Virus record (IMG/VR): IMGVR_UViG_3300027983_000150
Span: 1-20,132 of that record
Origin: a virus
DNA length: 20,132 nucleotides
Direction: 5' to 3' (one strand)
The position numbers and the translations under genes were made by a program. Positions 6,806 through 15,608 of the stretch are shown piece by piece (within the stretch, counting starts at the first letter, position 1; the number at the start of each line of letters is the position of its first letter). Below the pieces are notes generated by a model that did not search any database, was not told where the DNA came from, and was given only the letters and a program-made list of their open reading frames with translations.

Positions 6806-6808
6806 GAA

Positions 6809-6982
6809 ATGGAAAAGGAAATCAAAGCGAAAGCGAAAGTAAAAGCAGAATTAGACCACAACAAAATGTACAACATCAAATCTACTGGCACGGCTTTAAG
6901 CATGCCAAAAGGTGTTGAATATGAAGTTGATGGAAAGTTAGCTGAAATACTAATCAATAGCGGAAAAGCTACTCAAATTTAA
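6809..6982 (+). CDS. Small protein following the capsid gene (57 residues)
   Basis: From the ATG at 6809 the protein is 57 residues, with a Lys/Ala-rich N-terminus (EKEIKAKAKVKAEL) and a compact C-terminal part, MPKGVEYEVDGKLAEILINSGKATQI. The pattern 'V-x-G-x-x-A-x-x-L-I-x-x-G-x-A' recurs in small phage proteins encoded between capsid and connector genes; their exact role is not known to me. An in-frame ATG at 6779 would put the start inside the terminator stem, so I prefer 6809, which follows a T-rich/A-rich leader. Confidence 0.7.
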   Translation: MEKEIKAKAKVKAELDHNKMYNIKSTGTALSMPKGVEYEVDGKLAEILINSGKATQI

Positions 6983-6985
6983 AAG

Positions 6986-7480
6986 ATGATTGTTGTTGCT
7001 ACAGATTTTGAGAATGGAAAATTTAAGGCTGCTTTTAACGAAGATACAGTTTTAGATTTAACGGCTTGTATCGAAAGGTATGAAGACAGATTAATGAGCG
7101 AATTGCTAGGTGTGGAATTGTTCGCACTATACACGCTAGGAGTTATTGCAGTTGATCCAATTTACACTAAGATACAGTTGCAATTCATTGAACAAGATAC
7201 TTGGAGTAATTTATTAGTATCGAATGGGGTTAAAGACATGTTGCAGGGTTTTATATGGTGCGAGTATCAGCGAGAAATTTATAGCCAAACTACGACATTC
7301 GGGTCGGTAAAAAATAAGGGCGAAAATTCAGATAACGTATCATTTCCAGCAAGCATGTACCAAATAAAGTATTTGGAATCTTTAACAACTTATGATGCGA
7401 TTCAGCAATATATTTTAGAGAACGAAGCGATTTACCCTACCTTCAAAGGATTAAGAAAATACCCAATTTTGCCAATATGA
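6986..7480 (+). CDS. Putative head-tail connector protein
   Basis: The 164-residue protein is predicted to be mostly helical. The segment CIERYEDRLMSELLGVELFALYTLG (28-52) resembles the N-terminal helices of phage head-completion (gp6-like) connectors, followed by KDMLQGFIWCEYQREIYSQTT (83-103), where these proteins often have a 'G...Y..Y' helix. The order capsid, small protein, connector is normal for HK97-like siphophages. The stop overlaps the next start as ATGA. The assignment is by position and general pattern, not by a diagnostic motif. Confidence 0.65.
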   Translation: MIVVATDFENGKFKAAFNEDTVLDLTACIERYEDRLMSELLGVELFALYTLGVIAVDPIYTKIQLQFIEQDTWSNLLVSNGVKDMLQGFIWCEYQREIYSQTTTFGSVKNKGENSDNVSFPASMYQIKYLESLTTYDAIQQYILENEAIYPTFKGLRKYPILPI

Positions 7481-8178
7481 AAGATATTTATTTTATAGTG
7501 AGAGATGAAATAGTTGCAAGACTAGACAATTCTATTGAGCTAAAAAGTAAAACACTTTTGGCGGGCGTATGGACACTAGATGTTCAATGTTCCGTTAAAT
7601 GGGCGAGGGTTGGAAAAACAATCACCGATTCAAACGACGTAGTATTTAATATCGTTTCGGTTGATTACGAAGAAAATACTATTTCAGTTACAGACAACGG
7701 TTCTGTTCCTAGCAATAGTATATTAATTGAGTTACCGTATTTTTTCCTAGGTACTCCTTTAAAAACAAATGTTGAATGGAAACAATTTTCATCAAACGAG
7801 ATGAAAAAAGTACCGTTTATCTGGATGGTTGAACCGACTAAGGAACGTGAACAACCTGATACATCTAGTAATGAGCGTGAGAGCGATTTGTTTTTTATTC
7901 TATTAGACCATTCCAAAGTTAACAAATGGTTGACAAAAGAAGTTCATGAGAATAGATTACAAGCGTTGTACAATCTAGTTGATGCTATTAAAACTGCTAT
8001 AAATACGAATCCTAAATGGTTTCAAAGATTAGCTGTTAGTGTTGATTTAAAGAATTTTACAAGGTTTGGAACTGAAACAACAAACGGGTTTGATGCGAAT
8101 ATAATAGATGCAGAATTGGCAGGGGTGGAAATGCGATTTACCCTGACAATACGAAGACAATCGTGTGTTAATTGTTAA
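7477..8178 (+). CDS. Unassigned connector/tail-completion protein
   Basis: The 233-residue protein begins inside the ATGA overlap with the connector gene. It appears to have two parts: an N-terminal beta-rich region (about 20-95, with VVFNIVSVDYEENTISVTDNG) that could be a small barrel, and a C-terminal mixed region (about 110-233, with SDLFFILLDHSKVNKW) that may fold like a tail-terminator or tail-completion protein. It ends in Cys-Val-Asn-Cys. I recognise no family. Its position between connector and tail-tube genes fits a neck or tail-terminator role. Confidence 0.5.
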   Translation: MKDIYFIVRDEIVARLDNSIELKSKTLLAGVWTLDVQCSVKWARVGKTITDSNDVVFNIVSVDYEENTISVTDNGSVPSNSILIELPYFFLGTPLKTNVEWKQFSSNEMKKVPFIWMVEPTKEREQPDTSSNERESDLFFILLDHSKVNKWLTKEVHENRLQALYNLVDAIKTAINTNPKWFQRLAVSVDLKNFTRFGTETTNGFDANIIDAELAGVEMRFTLTIRRQSCVNC

Positions 8179-8197
8179 ATCTTTAAAATAAAATAAG

Positions 8198-9133
8198 ATG
8201 AGTCAAGAATGTGATTGCGCGGGAACAGCGTACGGAAATATGGGAGCGGATAATTGCCCTGTAATCGGTAAAGTGCCTCATAACATTATCGTTATGAACA
8301 GATATGCTGCGGATGGAACGTTGAACAGAATTGATCTTACTTCAGGAACGGTTGGTGCTGACATTCAAGCGATGATTTTAACAACTACTGTTGCGCAAAA
8401 TCGTTTATTTCCGTTTCCATTTGCTGAAAACTTTGTTATTACGAAGTCTGAAACTGTTTATGAAACAGCGACAAGTGGTAATAAGTATAAAATTAAAGAT
8501 GGTATTCGTTCTTTCTCTTTTGAGTTGAACGACAAACTTTCTTCTACTAGAATGTTGGAGCAAGCGAATAAATTCGGATGCACGGCATTATCGTATTTCG
8601 TTGTTGATATTGAAGGCAAAATTGAAGGTTACAAAGAAAGTGCTGCGGGTACTGAATTGTTCCCTATTCCAATGAGCCAATCAACGTATAACGCGATATT
8701 GATGTATGCAACTGACACGACAGTTCAGAAGATAGCTATTGATTTCGATCAATCGCAGTATTTCAATGATGGTAGTATCTACTATCTTACTGCGACGGAT
8801 TTAGGCTATTCAGCGACTACCTTGGTAGGATTGAAGAGTGTAGATACACCTGTTGTTTCAGCAATTACCACTACTTCGGCAACGTTTACAATTACACGTC
8901 CGGGCGGTAGCGCATTAGAAACTACTTTCTTGAAGCAATTATTGGTGGGTAATTTCTCAATCATAGATTTAAGCACAGGAGTTGCAATTCCGGGTGGAAT
9001 AACAGGATTCTCTGAAACTTCACAGGGAGTGTACGTCCTTAGTTATACAGCTATTGTCGGTACACCGATTTTAAGAATGGTAACAACAGCTACTGGGTAC
9101 GACGTGCCAAGTGTAGAATACTTAGACGTTTAA
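8198..9133 (+). CDS. Major tail tube protein candidate with C-terminal Ig-like domain
   Basis: The 311-residue protein has a beta-rich first part (about 25-205) and a separate C-terminal domain (about 215-311, from DTPVVSAITTTSATFTITRPGG) with the alternating Thr/Ser/Val pattern of Ig-like decoration domains found on tail tube proteins. Three Cys lie in the first 20 residues (CDC at 5-7, C20). Position between neck genes and the genes before the tape measure is where the tail tube gene normally lies. I saw no diagnostic tube motif, so the call depends on context and composition. The stop overlaps the next gene as TAATG. Confidence 0.65.
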   Translation: MSQECDCAGTAYGNMGADNCPVIGKVPHNIIVMNRYAADGTLNRIDLTSGTVGADIQAMILTTTVAQNRLFPFPFAENFVITKSETVYETATSGNKYKIKDGIRSFSFELNDKLSSTRMLEQANKFGCTALSYFVVDIEGKIEGYKESAAGTELFPIPMSQSTYNAILMYATDTTVQKIAIDFDQSQYFNDGSIYYLTATDLGYSATTLVGLKSVDTPVVSAITTTSATFTITRPGGSALETTFLKQLLVGNFSIIDLSTGVAIPGGITGFSETSQGVYVLSYTAIVGTPILRMVTTATGYDVPSVEYLDV

Positions 9134-9312
9134 TGAATGGTTGGGACGGAAGATTGGGCAATAGTTGGTTTAACGTTGCTTATCTTCAATCCGTAAACGT
9201 TGAAGAGGCAATCAAACACTTTGACGGCAAGCACGGAGACGACAACCGAGTTGTGAATGCTTGGAAAAAAGCAAATCCTAACAGGGCATTGAAGCCCCGA
9301 AAAGGTAAATAA
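9133..9312 (+). CDS. 59-residue protein downstream of the tail tube gene
   Basis: A small frame starts within TAATG at the tail-tube stop and encodes 59 residues: MNGWDGRLGNSWFNVAYLQS, then a probable helix (VNVEEAIKHFDGKHGDD), a second helix (NRVVNAWKKANP) and a basic end (RALKPRKGK). The start/stop overlap and the terminator immediately after its stop show that it is the last gene of the capsid-to-tube unit. I recognise no family. It is rich in Trp and charged residues and could be a small structural or DNA/RNA-binding protein. Confidence 0.65.
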   Translation: MNGWDGRLGNSWFNVAYLQSVNVEEAIKHFDGKHGDDNRVVNAWKKANPNRALKPRKGK

Positions 9313-9322
9313 ATTTAATGGG

Positions 9323-9352
9323 AAAGGGAAATGTAAAAGTTTCCCTTTTTTT
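9323..9352 (+). terminator. Intrinsic terminator after the tail-tube unit
   Basis: AAAGGGAAA (9323-9331) pairs with TTTCCCTTT (9340-9348) over 9 bp with an 8-nt loop, and the T-tract runs on to 9352. It lies 10 nt after the 59-residue gene and just before the ATG at 9364. I see no promoter after it, so downstream tail genes would depend on read-through. Confidence 0.8.
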
Positions 9353-9363
9353 ATACCAAAAAG

Positions 9364-9813
9364 ATGAAGATTGATTTTACACGTCTTGATAGAATGCTTA
9401 ATAAATTGGCAACAATTGACGAAGGTAAAATATGGAAATTCGCAATTGACTTAGAAGTTCAGGATGAGATAATCAGAATGAATACAGAAGACCAATTAGA
9501 AGAAGCCGGTATAGATAGTTTAGGTCGTAGTCTTGGCGAGTATTCACCATTCACGATAATTAGAAAACGTAGTAAAGGGCAAAGATTTGACCATATTACG
9601 CTAAAAGATACGGGTAAATTCTATGATAGTTGGCGAATTGTCGTGAACACAGATGGATTTACACTAGACGCAGACGACCAGAAAGAAGATACGGCATTGT
9701 TCGAGGTTTACGGAAATGATGTTTTAGGCTTAACCGATGAAAATAAAGTTTATTTGCAAGGAATGATAATTGAGAATTACATTAAATATTTGATAAATGA
9801 AGCATTATCATAG
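9364..9813 (+). CDS. Putative tail-completion/minor virion protein
   Basis: The 149-residue protein contains QLEEAGIDSLGRSLGEYSPF (43-62), then KGQRFDHITLKDTGKFYDSW (71-90), a pattern I associate with a small family found in tail regions of Bacteroidota phages, possibly gp10-like. 'L-K-D-T-G-x-F-Y-x-S' is reminiscent of HK97 gp10-like tail-completion proteins, which also have a 'L-x-x-T-G-x-L-x-x-S' strand. It follows the terminator and precedes the gene before the tape measure, overlapping that gene by 17 nt. Location and motif suggest a neck or tail-joining role; the biochemical function is unproven. Confidence 0.55.
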   Translation: MKIDFTRLDRMLNKLATIDEGKIWKFAIDLEVQDEIIRMNTEDQLEEAGIDSLGRSLGEYSPFTIIRKRSKGQRFDHITLKDTGKFYDSWRIVVNTDGFTLDADDQKEDTALFEVYGNDVLGLTDENKVYLQGMIIENYIKYLINEALS

Positions 9814-10237
9814 CATTGAATTTTTCATGATGGATTCATGGCTTAAATGTCAGGGAGGCGATTTAACACATACAAGATTAGATATTGAAATAGGCGATGC
9901 AGAAGAAGATTTAACGGCATGGGAGGCTTTGAATTATGACTATGTAATGACGTTTGGATTGACTCGGAAACACATACACATGATGCAATTGCAAAAACAA
10001 TTGATATTGTTAAGAATGGACTTGATTATAACCGAGGATATGTTTTTGCATAATCACATTGAAGATTTAGAAATGGAGATAAACGGCTTAGTTTCTTCTA
10101 CTGAAAGCGGAAATATTACAACGACATTCATTTTATTGAGCAAATGGATGAATCAAAAAGTTGCAGCAAACAATACAACGGTAAAGGAATTTTTTACAAT
10201 GTTAGAATTATACGGAAAAGATGGCAAAGAAAATTAG
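9797..10237 (+). CDS. Pre-tape-measure protein, possible tail assembly chaperone
   Basis: The 146-residue protein is helical, with TFGLTRKHIHMMQLQKQLILLRMDLIITEDMFLHNHIEDLEMEI in the middle (about 52-96) and LLSKWMNQKVAANNTTVKEFF near the end. Its slot directly upstream of the tape measure is that of the tail assembly chaperone, which coats the tape during tail building. Unlike the lambda G/GT pair, I see no second frame or obvious slippery heptamer making a frameshift product. It overlaps the upstream gene and the tape measure gene by 17 nt each. Internal ATGs at 9827 and 9830 are possible alternative starts. The assignment is positional. Confidence 0.5.
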   Translation: MKHYHSIEFFMMDSWLKCQGGDLTHTRLDIEIGDAEEDLTAWEALNYDYVMTFGLTRKHIHMMQLQKQLILLRMDLIITEDMFLHNHIEDLEMEINGLVSSTESGNITTTFILLSKWMNQKVAANNTTVKEFFTMLELYGKDGKEN

Positions 10238-13200
10238 TAAAATAGACTTAATTGAAGCGGGAACATTTGAGCAATTAAGAAAAGACATTGAATCAACAAA
10301 AACAAGTGTTGATGTATTAAAGACTGCATTAGAAACGGTCAACACAATTAGTAAGGAAATCAAAAAGAATGCTTCTTCGACAAAGAAAACAGCTAGTGGA
10401 ATAGATCCGTCCGACCCGAAAAATCTAAAGTTGTTGAATGATGAAATAGCTAAGGGAACAATATTATCAAAACAAGCAGCAGAAGCCGATAAACTAAAGA
10501 CAACGGTAAAACGTGCCTTAACAGTTGAAGAGCAAAAACACAAATTAGTTTTGGCGGCTGCCAACGCTGAAAGTAAGAAAGTCGCTCAATTAAAACTTGC
10601 TGAAAAGAACAGTATCGAGGCATTACGTGCAAAACTTAGTTTAGTAACGGTTGCATGGTCAAAACTTACGAAAGAAGAAATTGAAAATACTAAGCGAGGG
10701 CAACGATTATTTGAAAGCAAGAAAAAATTAACCGATCAAATAGGTAAATTAGAACGTGCGACAGGCGACCATAGACGAAACGTAGGTAATTACGGCAGCG
10801 CCCTAGATGGATTAAAAGGTAAGTTTTCTAGACTTATTGGCGTTGCTTCGCAGTTTGGTTTAGCATTGGGAGGTGTTGCTATTTTAAAAGGAGCGATTGA
10901 AACAATTAGTACATTCAATAGTGCAATAGCTGATTTAAGTGCCATTACAGGTGCAAGTGGTGCGGACTTGGATAAATACAAGAAAGCAGCCATTGAAATG
11001 GGCAACACTACGAAAGGCGGTGCTGCGGCTGTTGTTGAAGCGTTCAAATTAATAGGTTCGGCAAAACCTGAATTATTAGCAAATGCCGATGCACTTATAA
11101 AGGTTACGGATGCAGCTAAATTGCTATCAAAAGCGAGTGGTATGGAACTTCCAGATGCTGCTGCAAATTTGACAGATGCGATGAATCAATTTGGTGCCGG
11201 TGCGGATCAAGCGAGTAAGTTTGTGAATGTACTTGCTGCGGGTTCTAAATTTGGTGCTGCTGAAATTCCACAGATTACCGAAGCATTATTAAAATTTGGT
11301 GCGGTTGCTAAGACTTCAAATGTATCAATTGAAGAAAGCACGGCATTAATTGAAAGTTTAGCCGAAAAAGGTTTGAAAGGTGCGGAGGCGGGAACGGCAT
11401 TGAGAAATGTTATGCTAAAACTGTCTGCTCCTGATGCACTACCAAAAGAAGCACAACAGATGTTACAGGATTTAGGCGTTGACTTCGAGAAATTGAAAGA
11501 TACATCTAAGCCATTTGCTGAAAGATTGGATGCATTGAAGCCTATATTAAAAGACAATGCAGCATTAATTAAGGTGTTTGGAACAGAAAATGCGGTTGCA
11601 GCGGTCAACCTAATTAGTTCAACGGAACGTATAAAAGAATTAAACGAGCAAGTAACAGGAACTCAAACGGCATTTGAACAGGCGTCTGTTAGAAGCAAAA
11701 CGTTATCAGAGGCGTACAACAGTTTAAAAGAAACGGTAAACGGAACAATACTATCATTTGCTGACGGTGTAGATGCTGCTTCGGGTTTTGCTGGAGCGTT
11801 GGATTTCATTAGAGTAAATTTAGGATCAATCATATCTGTAACAGGAAACCTGATTAAAGTATTCCTTATTTACAAAGGCGTTCAAGCCGCTTTAAAACTT
11901 AAAGAAAGCTATCAGAATTGGAAACTAAATTCTGATGCGATTAAGAAAACAGGCGAGAATTTAACAGACGCACAGAAAAGCGCAAAAGGTTTCGGAGGTG
12001 CATTGAAAGGAATAGGTTTATCGGTTGCTATTGGGTTGGCTATTGAATTGGCATTGGCGTTCTATGATGTTGCGAGTGGTGCGGATGTTGCCCTTGCTAA
12101 AACAAAAGCGTTTGATTTGTATAAAGCAGGACAAGCAGGTAAGAATAAAAGATTTATAGATGGAATAACAGAAGAAATCGACGCTAATAATAAGATGCTA
12201 GAATTAAGGGTTGCGAATAAAGAAATTTCACAGGAACAAGCTGATTTAGATAGAAAGGCGTTTTTAAAAGAAAAAAGATTTTTTGAAGAGGTTTCCGATT
12301 TTAGAACGGGACAAACAAAGACTGAAAATTTTGACATCTTCGGAAAAATTCAAAGACAGGTTGATGAAGTCAATAGGCAAATTGTATTGGCTGAGGCAGA
12401 CATTAGAAGTCTAGAAAGTGACCCGTTAAAAAACAGATTATTAATAGGAGCAGAAAAAGGAAAAATAAAAGCATTAAAAGAAAGTAGAGGTGAATTATAC
12501 GCATACAATCAAGAGTTGAAAAACGAATTGCACAATCTTAACGTGTCAACTATTGCATCAAAAAATAATACAAATAAAAGAGAAGATAATAATTCTAAAA
12601 TAACTAAGTCAACGCGATCGACTAAAGAAAATACAGAAGCAATTGATAATGAGGCACTAGCATTGAAAGAAAATACCGACTTGCTTGATTATAGAAATGA
12701 GTTGCTTGATGATTTCAATTCTCAAATGGTCGATGTTGTTGGTGAAGATATTATTGATTTGCCACATTCGGAGCGACTACTAAAAGAGTATGAAATATTA
12801 CTTTTAGAAAGCAGTAAATCGCAGGAGGAAATAGCGAATGATTTGAGAGATTTTGAGATTAGAATACTTAAAGAACGTCAACTTTTATTTAGAGATTTAA
12901 AAATATCAACGATTGATATTGATTTAGAAATAGCAAAAAAGGAAAAAGCGCAAAAAGAAAGCCAAAATAATAAGCTAATAAAGTTAGACAAAGATAGATT
13001 CGACAATCAAAAAAAATACATTAATCTTACAAATGATTATTTGAAACGCTCATTGGATAATAGAATAGCAATGTTGCAACAGGAAGTTGAAGCAAGCCAA
13101 CGCAAAGAAGACGATTTACGAGAGCAGGCGAACAACGGAAATATTAACGCTCAACAATCTATTGCAGAACAGGAACGAATAAGAAACGAAGCATTTAAGA

Positions 13201-13754
13201 ATCAAGCTAAATTAACGCAAAGAAAAGCACAATTAGAAGCGGTTACTGCTTTCTTCACAAGCTATTTGAACGCGAAAGAAGCGGGTAAAACAAGCACAGA
13301 AGCATTTGCAGAGGCGAGTTTAGATAAGATTACTTTGGAGTCTATATTGGCAACTTTACCAACATTCTTGAAAGGAACAGAAGACACTGGAACAGGTGGG
13401 ATATTAGATAATGATGGAGGGTTTCACGCTATTTTGCACCCGAATGAACGTGTAATGACAAAAGAACAAAATATCGGTCTAGGTGGTTTATCGAATGCGG
13501 AGGTTGTTAGCATTGTGCAAAACAGCAAACTAACCGATTCAATGAGTACGATTAGTTCGGACGGATGGGGTAATCTTAAAGTACTTGCTGAATTGAATGG
13601 ATTGAAATCTGAATTATCAGAAGTGCGCAAGGCAATTGAAAATAAACCCGTTACCGATATTCAGTTAGGGCAAATCACGCAGAAGACAATGGAAATAATC
13701 CATTCGACAAAGCAGGGAAATAGAACGACACGATCAATATTTAAAGTGAAATAA
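10221..13754 (+). CDS. Tail tape measure protein
   Basis: The 1177-residue protein, the longest here, sets tail length; by the usual rule of about 1.5 angstrom per residue it suggests a tail near 170-180 nm. Residues 1-195 are coiled-coil-like (KLAEKNSIEALRAKLSLV). About 205-430 match the TP901-like tape core, with its Ala/Gly-rich helices (TGASGADLDKYKKAAIEMG, GMELPDAAANLTDAMNQFG, EKGLKGAEAGTALRNVMLKL). Hydrophobic stretches near 533-555 and 591-615 are typical of tape measures, which may insert into the host membrane. About 620-1050 are again charged coiled coil. The C-terminus carries GGFHAILHPNERVMTKEQ (about 1066-1083), which I know as a recurring element of tape measures in Bacteroidota phages. 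Confidence 0.92.
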   Translation: MAKKISKIDLIEAGTFEQLRKDIESTKTSVDVLKTALETVNTISKEIKKNASSTKKTASGIDPSDPKNLKLLNDEIAKGTILSKQAAEADKLKTTVKRALTVEEQKHKLVLAAANAESKKVAQLKLAEKNSIEALRAKLSLVTVAWSKLTKEEIENTKRGQRLFESKKKLTDQIGKLERATGDHRRNVGNYGSALDGLKGKFSRLIGVASQFGLALGGVAILKGAIETISTFNSAIADLSAITGASGADLDKYKKAAIEMGNTTKGGAAAVVEAFKLIGSAKPELLANADALIKVTDAAKLLSKASGMELPDAAANLTDAMNQFGAGADQASKFVNVLAAGSKFGAAEIPQITEALLKFGAVAKTSNVSIEESTALIESLAEKGLKGAEAGTALRNVMLKLSAPDALPKEAQQMLQDLGVDFEKLKDTSKPFAERLDALKPILKDNAALIKVFGTENAVAAVNLISSTERIKELNEQVTGTQTAFEQASVRSKTLSEAYNSLKETVNGTILSFADGVDAASGFAGALDFIRVNLGSIISVTGNLIKVFLIYKGVQAALKLKESYQNWKLNSDAIKKTGENLTDAQKSAKGFGGALKGIGLSVAIGLAIELALAFYDVASGADVALAKTKAFDLYKAGQAGKNKRFIDGITEEIDANNKMLELRVANKEISQEQADLDRKAFLKEKRFFEEVSDFRTGQTKTENFDIFGKIQRQVDEVNRQIVLAEADIRSLESDPLKNRLLIGAEKGKIKALKESRGELYAYNQELKNELHNLNVSTIASKNNTNKREDNNSKITKSTRSTKENTEAIDNEALALKENTDLLDYRNELLDDFNSQMVDVVGEDIIDLPHSERLLKEYEILLLESSKSQEEIANDLRDFEIRILKERQLLFRDLKISTIDIDLEIAKKEKAQKESQNNKLIKLDKDRFDNQKKYINLTNDYLKRSLDNRIAMLQQEVEASQRKEDDLREQANNGNINAQQSIAEQERIRNEAFKNQAKLTQRKAQLEAVTAFFTSYLNAKEAGKTSTEAFAEASLDKITLESILATLPTFLKGTEDTGTGGILDNDGGFHAILHPNERVMTKEQNIGLGGLSNAEVVSIVQNSKLTDSMSTISSDGWGNLKVLAELNGLKSELSEVRKAIENKPVTDIQLGQITQKTMEIIHSTKQGNRTTRSIFKVK

Positions 13755-13755
13755 G

Positions 13756-15474
13756 ATGGTAGCAGAAATGAAACACTTCATTAACGGAATTGAAATAAGA
13801 CCGTTAAATGCGGATAATATTGGTATTCGATTAGATTTCACAGGTGACGCAGAAGAGGCACAGTTAAACGTGGATAGCGTTGTTTTGTCAAATGAAGCGT
13901 ACAGTATTGTGAACGCTAGTATTGCAAATATTGGACTGTTTGAGGGCGTACCTTATCGCATTGAAATGGGTACTTTGTCAATTGATTACTTCGTTAATCT
14001 AACTGAAAATGCACAATTTACGGATAGCACTGTTGAATGTAAAATACAGAAACGCAGGGCGGTTGATTGGTTTATGACGCAAGCGAATAGCACAAGTTGG
14101 GAACTTATAAACAAGACAACTCTAATCACGGGGGCGTTTGATGTTCCATACATTATCGTAAAGGATAATCAAGTAGAATTGCTTGTTATGACATCACTAG
14201 CAACAGCGTCAATGACTATACAATTGGCGCAAGCAGTTCAAGACTTACAAACGACAATATCACAAGGGATTCAGGCAAGTACTCCAAATGTTGGTGTGCC
14301 TCCTTCAGTAGATGCGGGAGATATTATTGCATTTGCTCTAAATTTAGCTGCTCAAATAATAAAATTAGCGGTTATAATAGCCGCATTGATTGTGTTATTG
14401 AAGCAATTAATTGAGTTAATCGTGCCAAAAGTTCGCTATTTAAACGGTCAAAAAGCTAAGAACTTATTAATACAAGGTTGTGCCTTTCTAGGGTATCAAT
14501 TCTGTTCAACGGCTTTAGATGGTTTGTCAGGACTTACTATTTTACCAGTTCCTTTAGTTCAAACGAATAACTCGATTTTCGATATTCTATTAGGTAATGC
14601 GACAAGTTACTATAATAAGAAATATCCGAGCGCAAGCGATAGTGTTTCAACAGTTGGCAGCCTCATAATGGAAGTAAAGAAAATTATTAACGGGCGGGTG
14701 AAACTAATCGGAAATACTATTCATTTGGAGCGTCACGATTATTGGTATAATTTATCGAGCCAATCGGTTGTAAACACGTTGAACTTGCAGGACAGAAGAG
14801 AAAATTCCTTTACCTACAATTTTGGCGAAACATGGAAGCGTTACTATTTACACTATCAATTCGATATGTCAGATATGCACACGCTGGATAAAATCCAAGG
14901 TATGCAGACAGAACGATCAACAGAGCCTATCAATGTTTTGAATAGTGATTTGGTTTCGATTAAAGGATTAGTTGATGTTGCACCATTACTTTCGCTAGGT
15001 TACAGGAAAGAAAAATTAAACTACGCGGAAAACAAACTATTAACTCTCGCTACGTTTGGAGATTCGGTTGTTAATTTCCTTGGTGGTAATTCTAGTTTAG
15101 CAAGTAGTATTTCAGCGCGAATTGGTGTTTTGCAAATAAGTCAACAACATTATACAAACACGAAATTAATGTACACGGTTGGAGGGAAACAGCCCGCAAA
15201 CTATTTAGATTTTATTGGCGCAACTGCAATTTATAATAATTTTCATGCGATTAATCAAGTCAAAGAAAACCTTAAAACTATACATAAATCGACTATTCCA
15301 TTCAGCCCAAAACAATTTAATGCGTTATTATCAAATAATGTTGTCTATGATGAGGTTGGAAATCAATTAGAAATCATTAATTTTGACTACGTAAATTCTT
15401 CTGCAAGTGCTGAAATTGAATACACGCAATTTAGCGACAAAGGAAATAACACTAAAACAGTTGTAATATTATGA
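13756..15474 (+). CDS. Distal tail / baseplate hub-like protein with long hydrophobic segment
   Basis: The 572-residue protein is encoded 1 nt after the tape measure stop, where distal tail or hub proteins lie. The N-terminal 110 residues are beta-rich. A hydrophobic stretch, IIAFALNLAAQIIKLAVIIA and on to about 224 (from 190), is long enough for a membrane-spanning helix and is odd for a virion protein. Residues 225-400 are mixed, with a Tyr/Trp-rich part (ERHDYWYNLSSQ), and the C-terminal region (about 540-572) is beta-rich. A start at 13768 would remove four residues. The family is one I know only as uncharacterised tail proteins of Bacteroidota siphophages. The stop overlaps the next small gene as ATGA. 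Confidence 0.6.
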   Translation: MVAEMKHFINGIEIRPLNADNIGIRLDFTGDAEEAQLNVDSVVLSNEAYSIVNASIANIGLFEGVPYRIEMGTLSIDYFVNLTENAQFTDSTVECKIQKRRAVDWFMTQANSTSWELINKTTLITGAFDVPYIIVKDNQVELLVMTSLATASMTIQLAQAVQDLQTTISQGIQASTPNVGVPPSVDAGDIIAFALNLAAQIIKLAVIIAALIVLLKQLIELIVPKVRYLNGQKAKNLLIQGCAFLGYQFCSTALDGLSGLTILPVPLVQTNNSIFDILLGNATSYYNKKYPSASDSVSTVGSLIMEVKKIINGRVKLIGNTIHLERHDYWYNLSSQSVVNTLNLQDRRENSFTYNFGETWKRYYLHYQFDMSDMHTLDKIQGMQTERSTEPINVLNSDLVSIKGLVDVAPLLSLGYRKEKLNYAENKLLTLATFGDSVVNFLGGNSSLASSISARIGVLQISQQHYTNTKLMYTVGGKQPANYLDFIGATAIYNNFHAINQVKENLKTIHKSTIPFSPKQFNALLSNNVVYDEVGNQLEIINFDYVNSSASAEIEYTQFSDKGNNTKTVVIL

Positions 15475-15608
15475 CAGAATTAAGTTTATTGGAACAGGCG
15501 AAACAGTTATTGGAAACGATATTAACGCCTGATGTATTGTCGCAAATGACAGAAGAGCAGCAATCGGAAATTAATAAAGCACGAAATACAAAGATAGATG
15601 AGTTGTAA
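15471..15608 (+). CDS. 45-residue acidic helical protein
   Basis: A short frame starts in ATGA at the previous stop and encodes 45 residues: MTELSLLEQAKQLLETILTP, then DVLSQMTEEQQSEINKARNT and KIDEL. It is predicted to be two amphipathic helices broken by TPD. It overlaps the following 1022-residue gene by 11 nt. The exact coupling at both ends and the intact, in-register frame argue that it is translated. No family is recognised; it may be a small assembly factor for the tail tip or a coupling cistron. Confidence 0.6.
   Translation: MTELSLLEQAKQLLETILTPDVLSQMTEEQQSEINKARNTKIDEL

Noticed and set aside
6779-6808. Upstream ATG-less or early start at 6779 for the small post-capsid gene
   Set aside because: It lies in the terminator stem after the capsid gene; the ATG at 6809 is better placed.
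11207-11608. Antisense 133-residue open frame inside the tape measure gene
   Set aside because: Its Ala/Ser/Phe-rich product mirrors the Ala/Glu/Lys-rich tape measure codons, and it has no promoter or coupled start; a shadow frame. The other antisense frames within the tail and head genes were rejected for the same reason.
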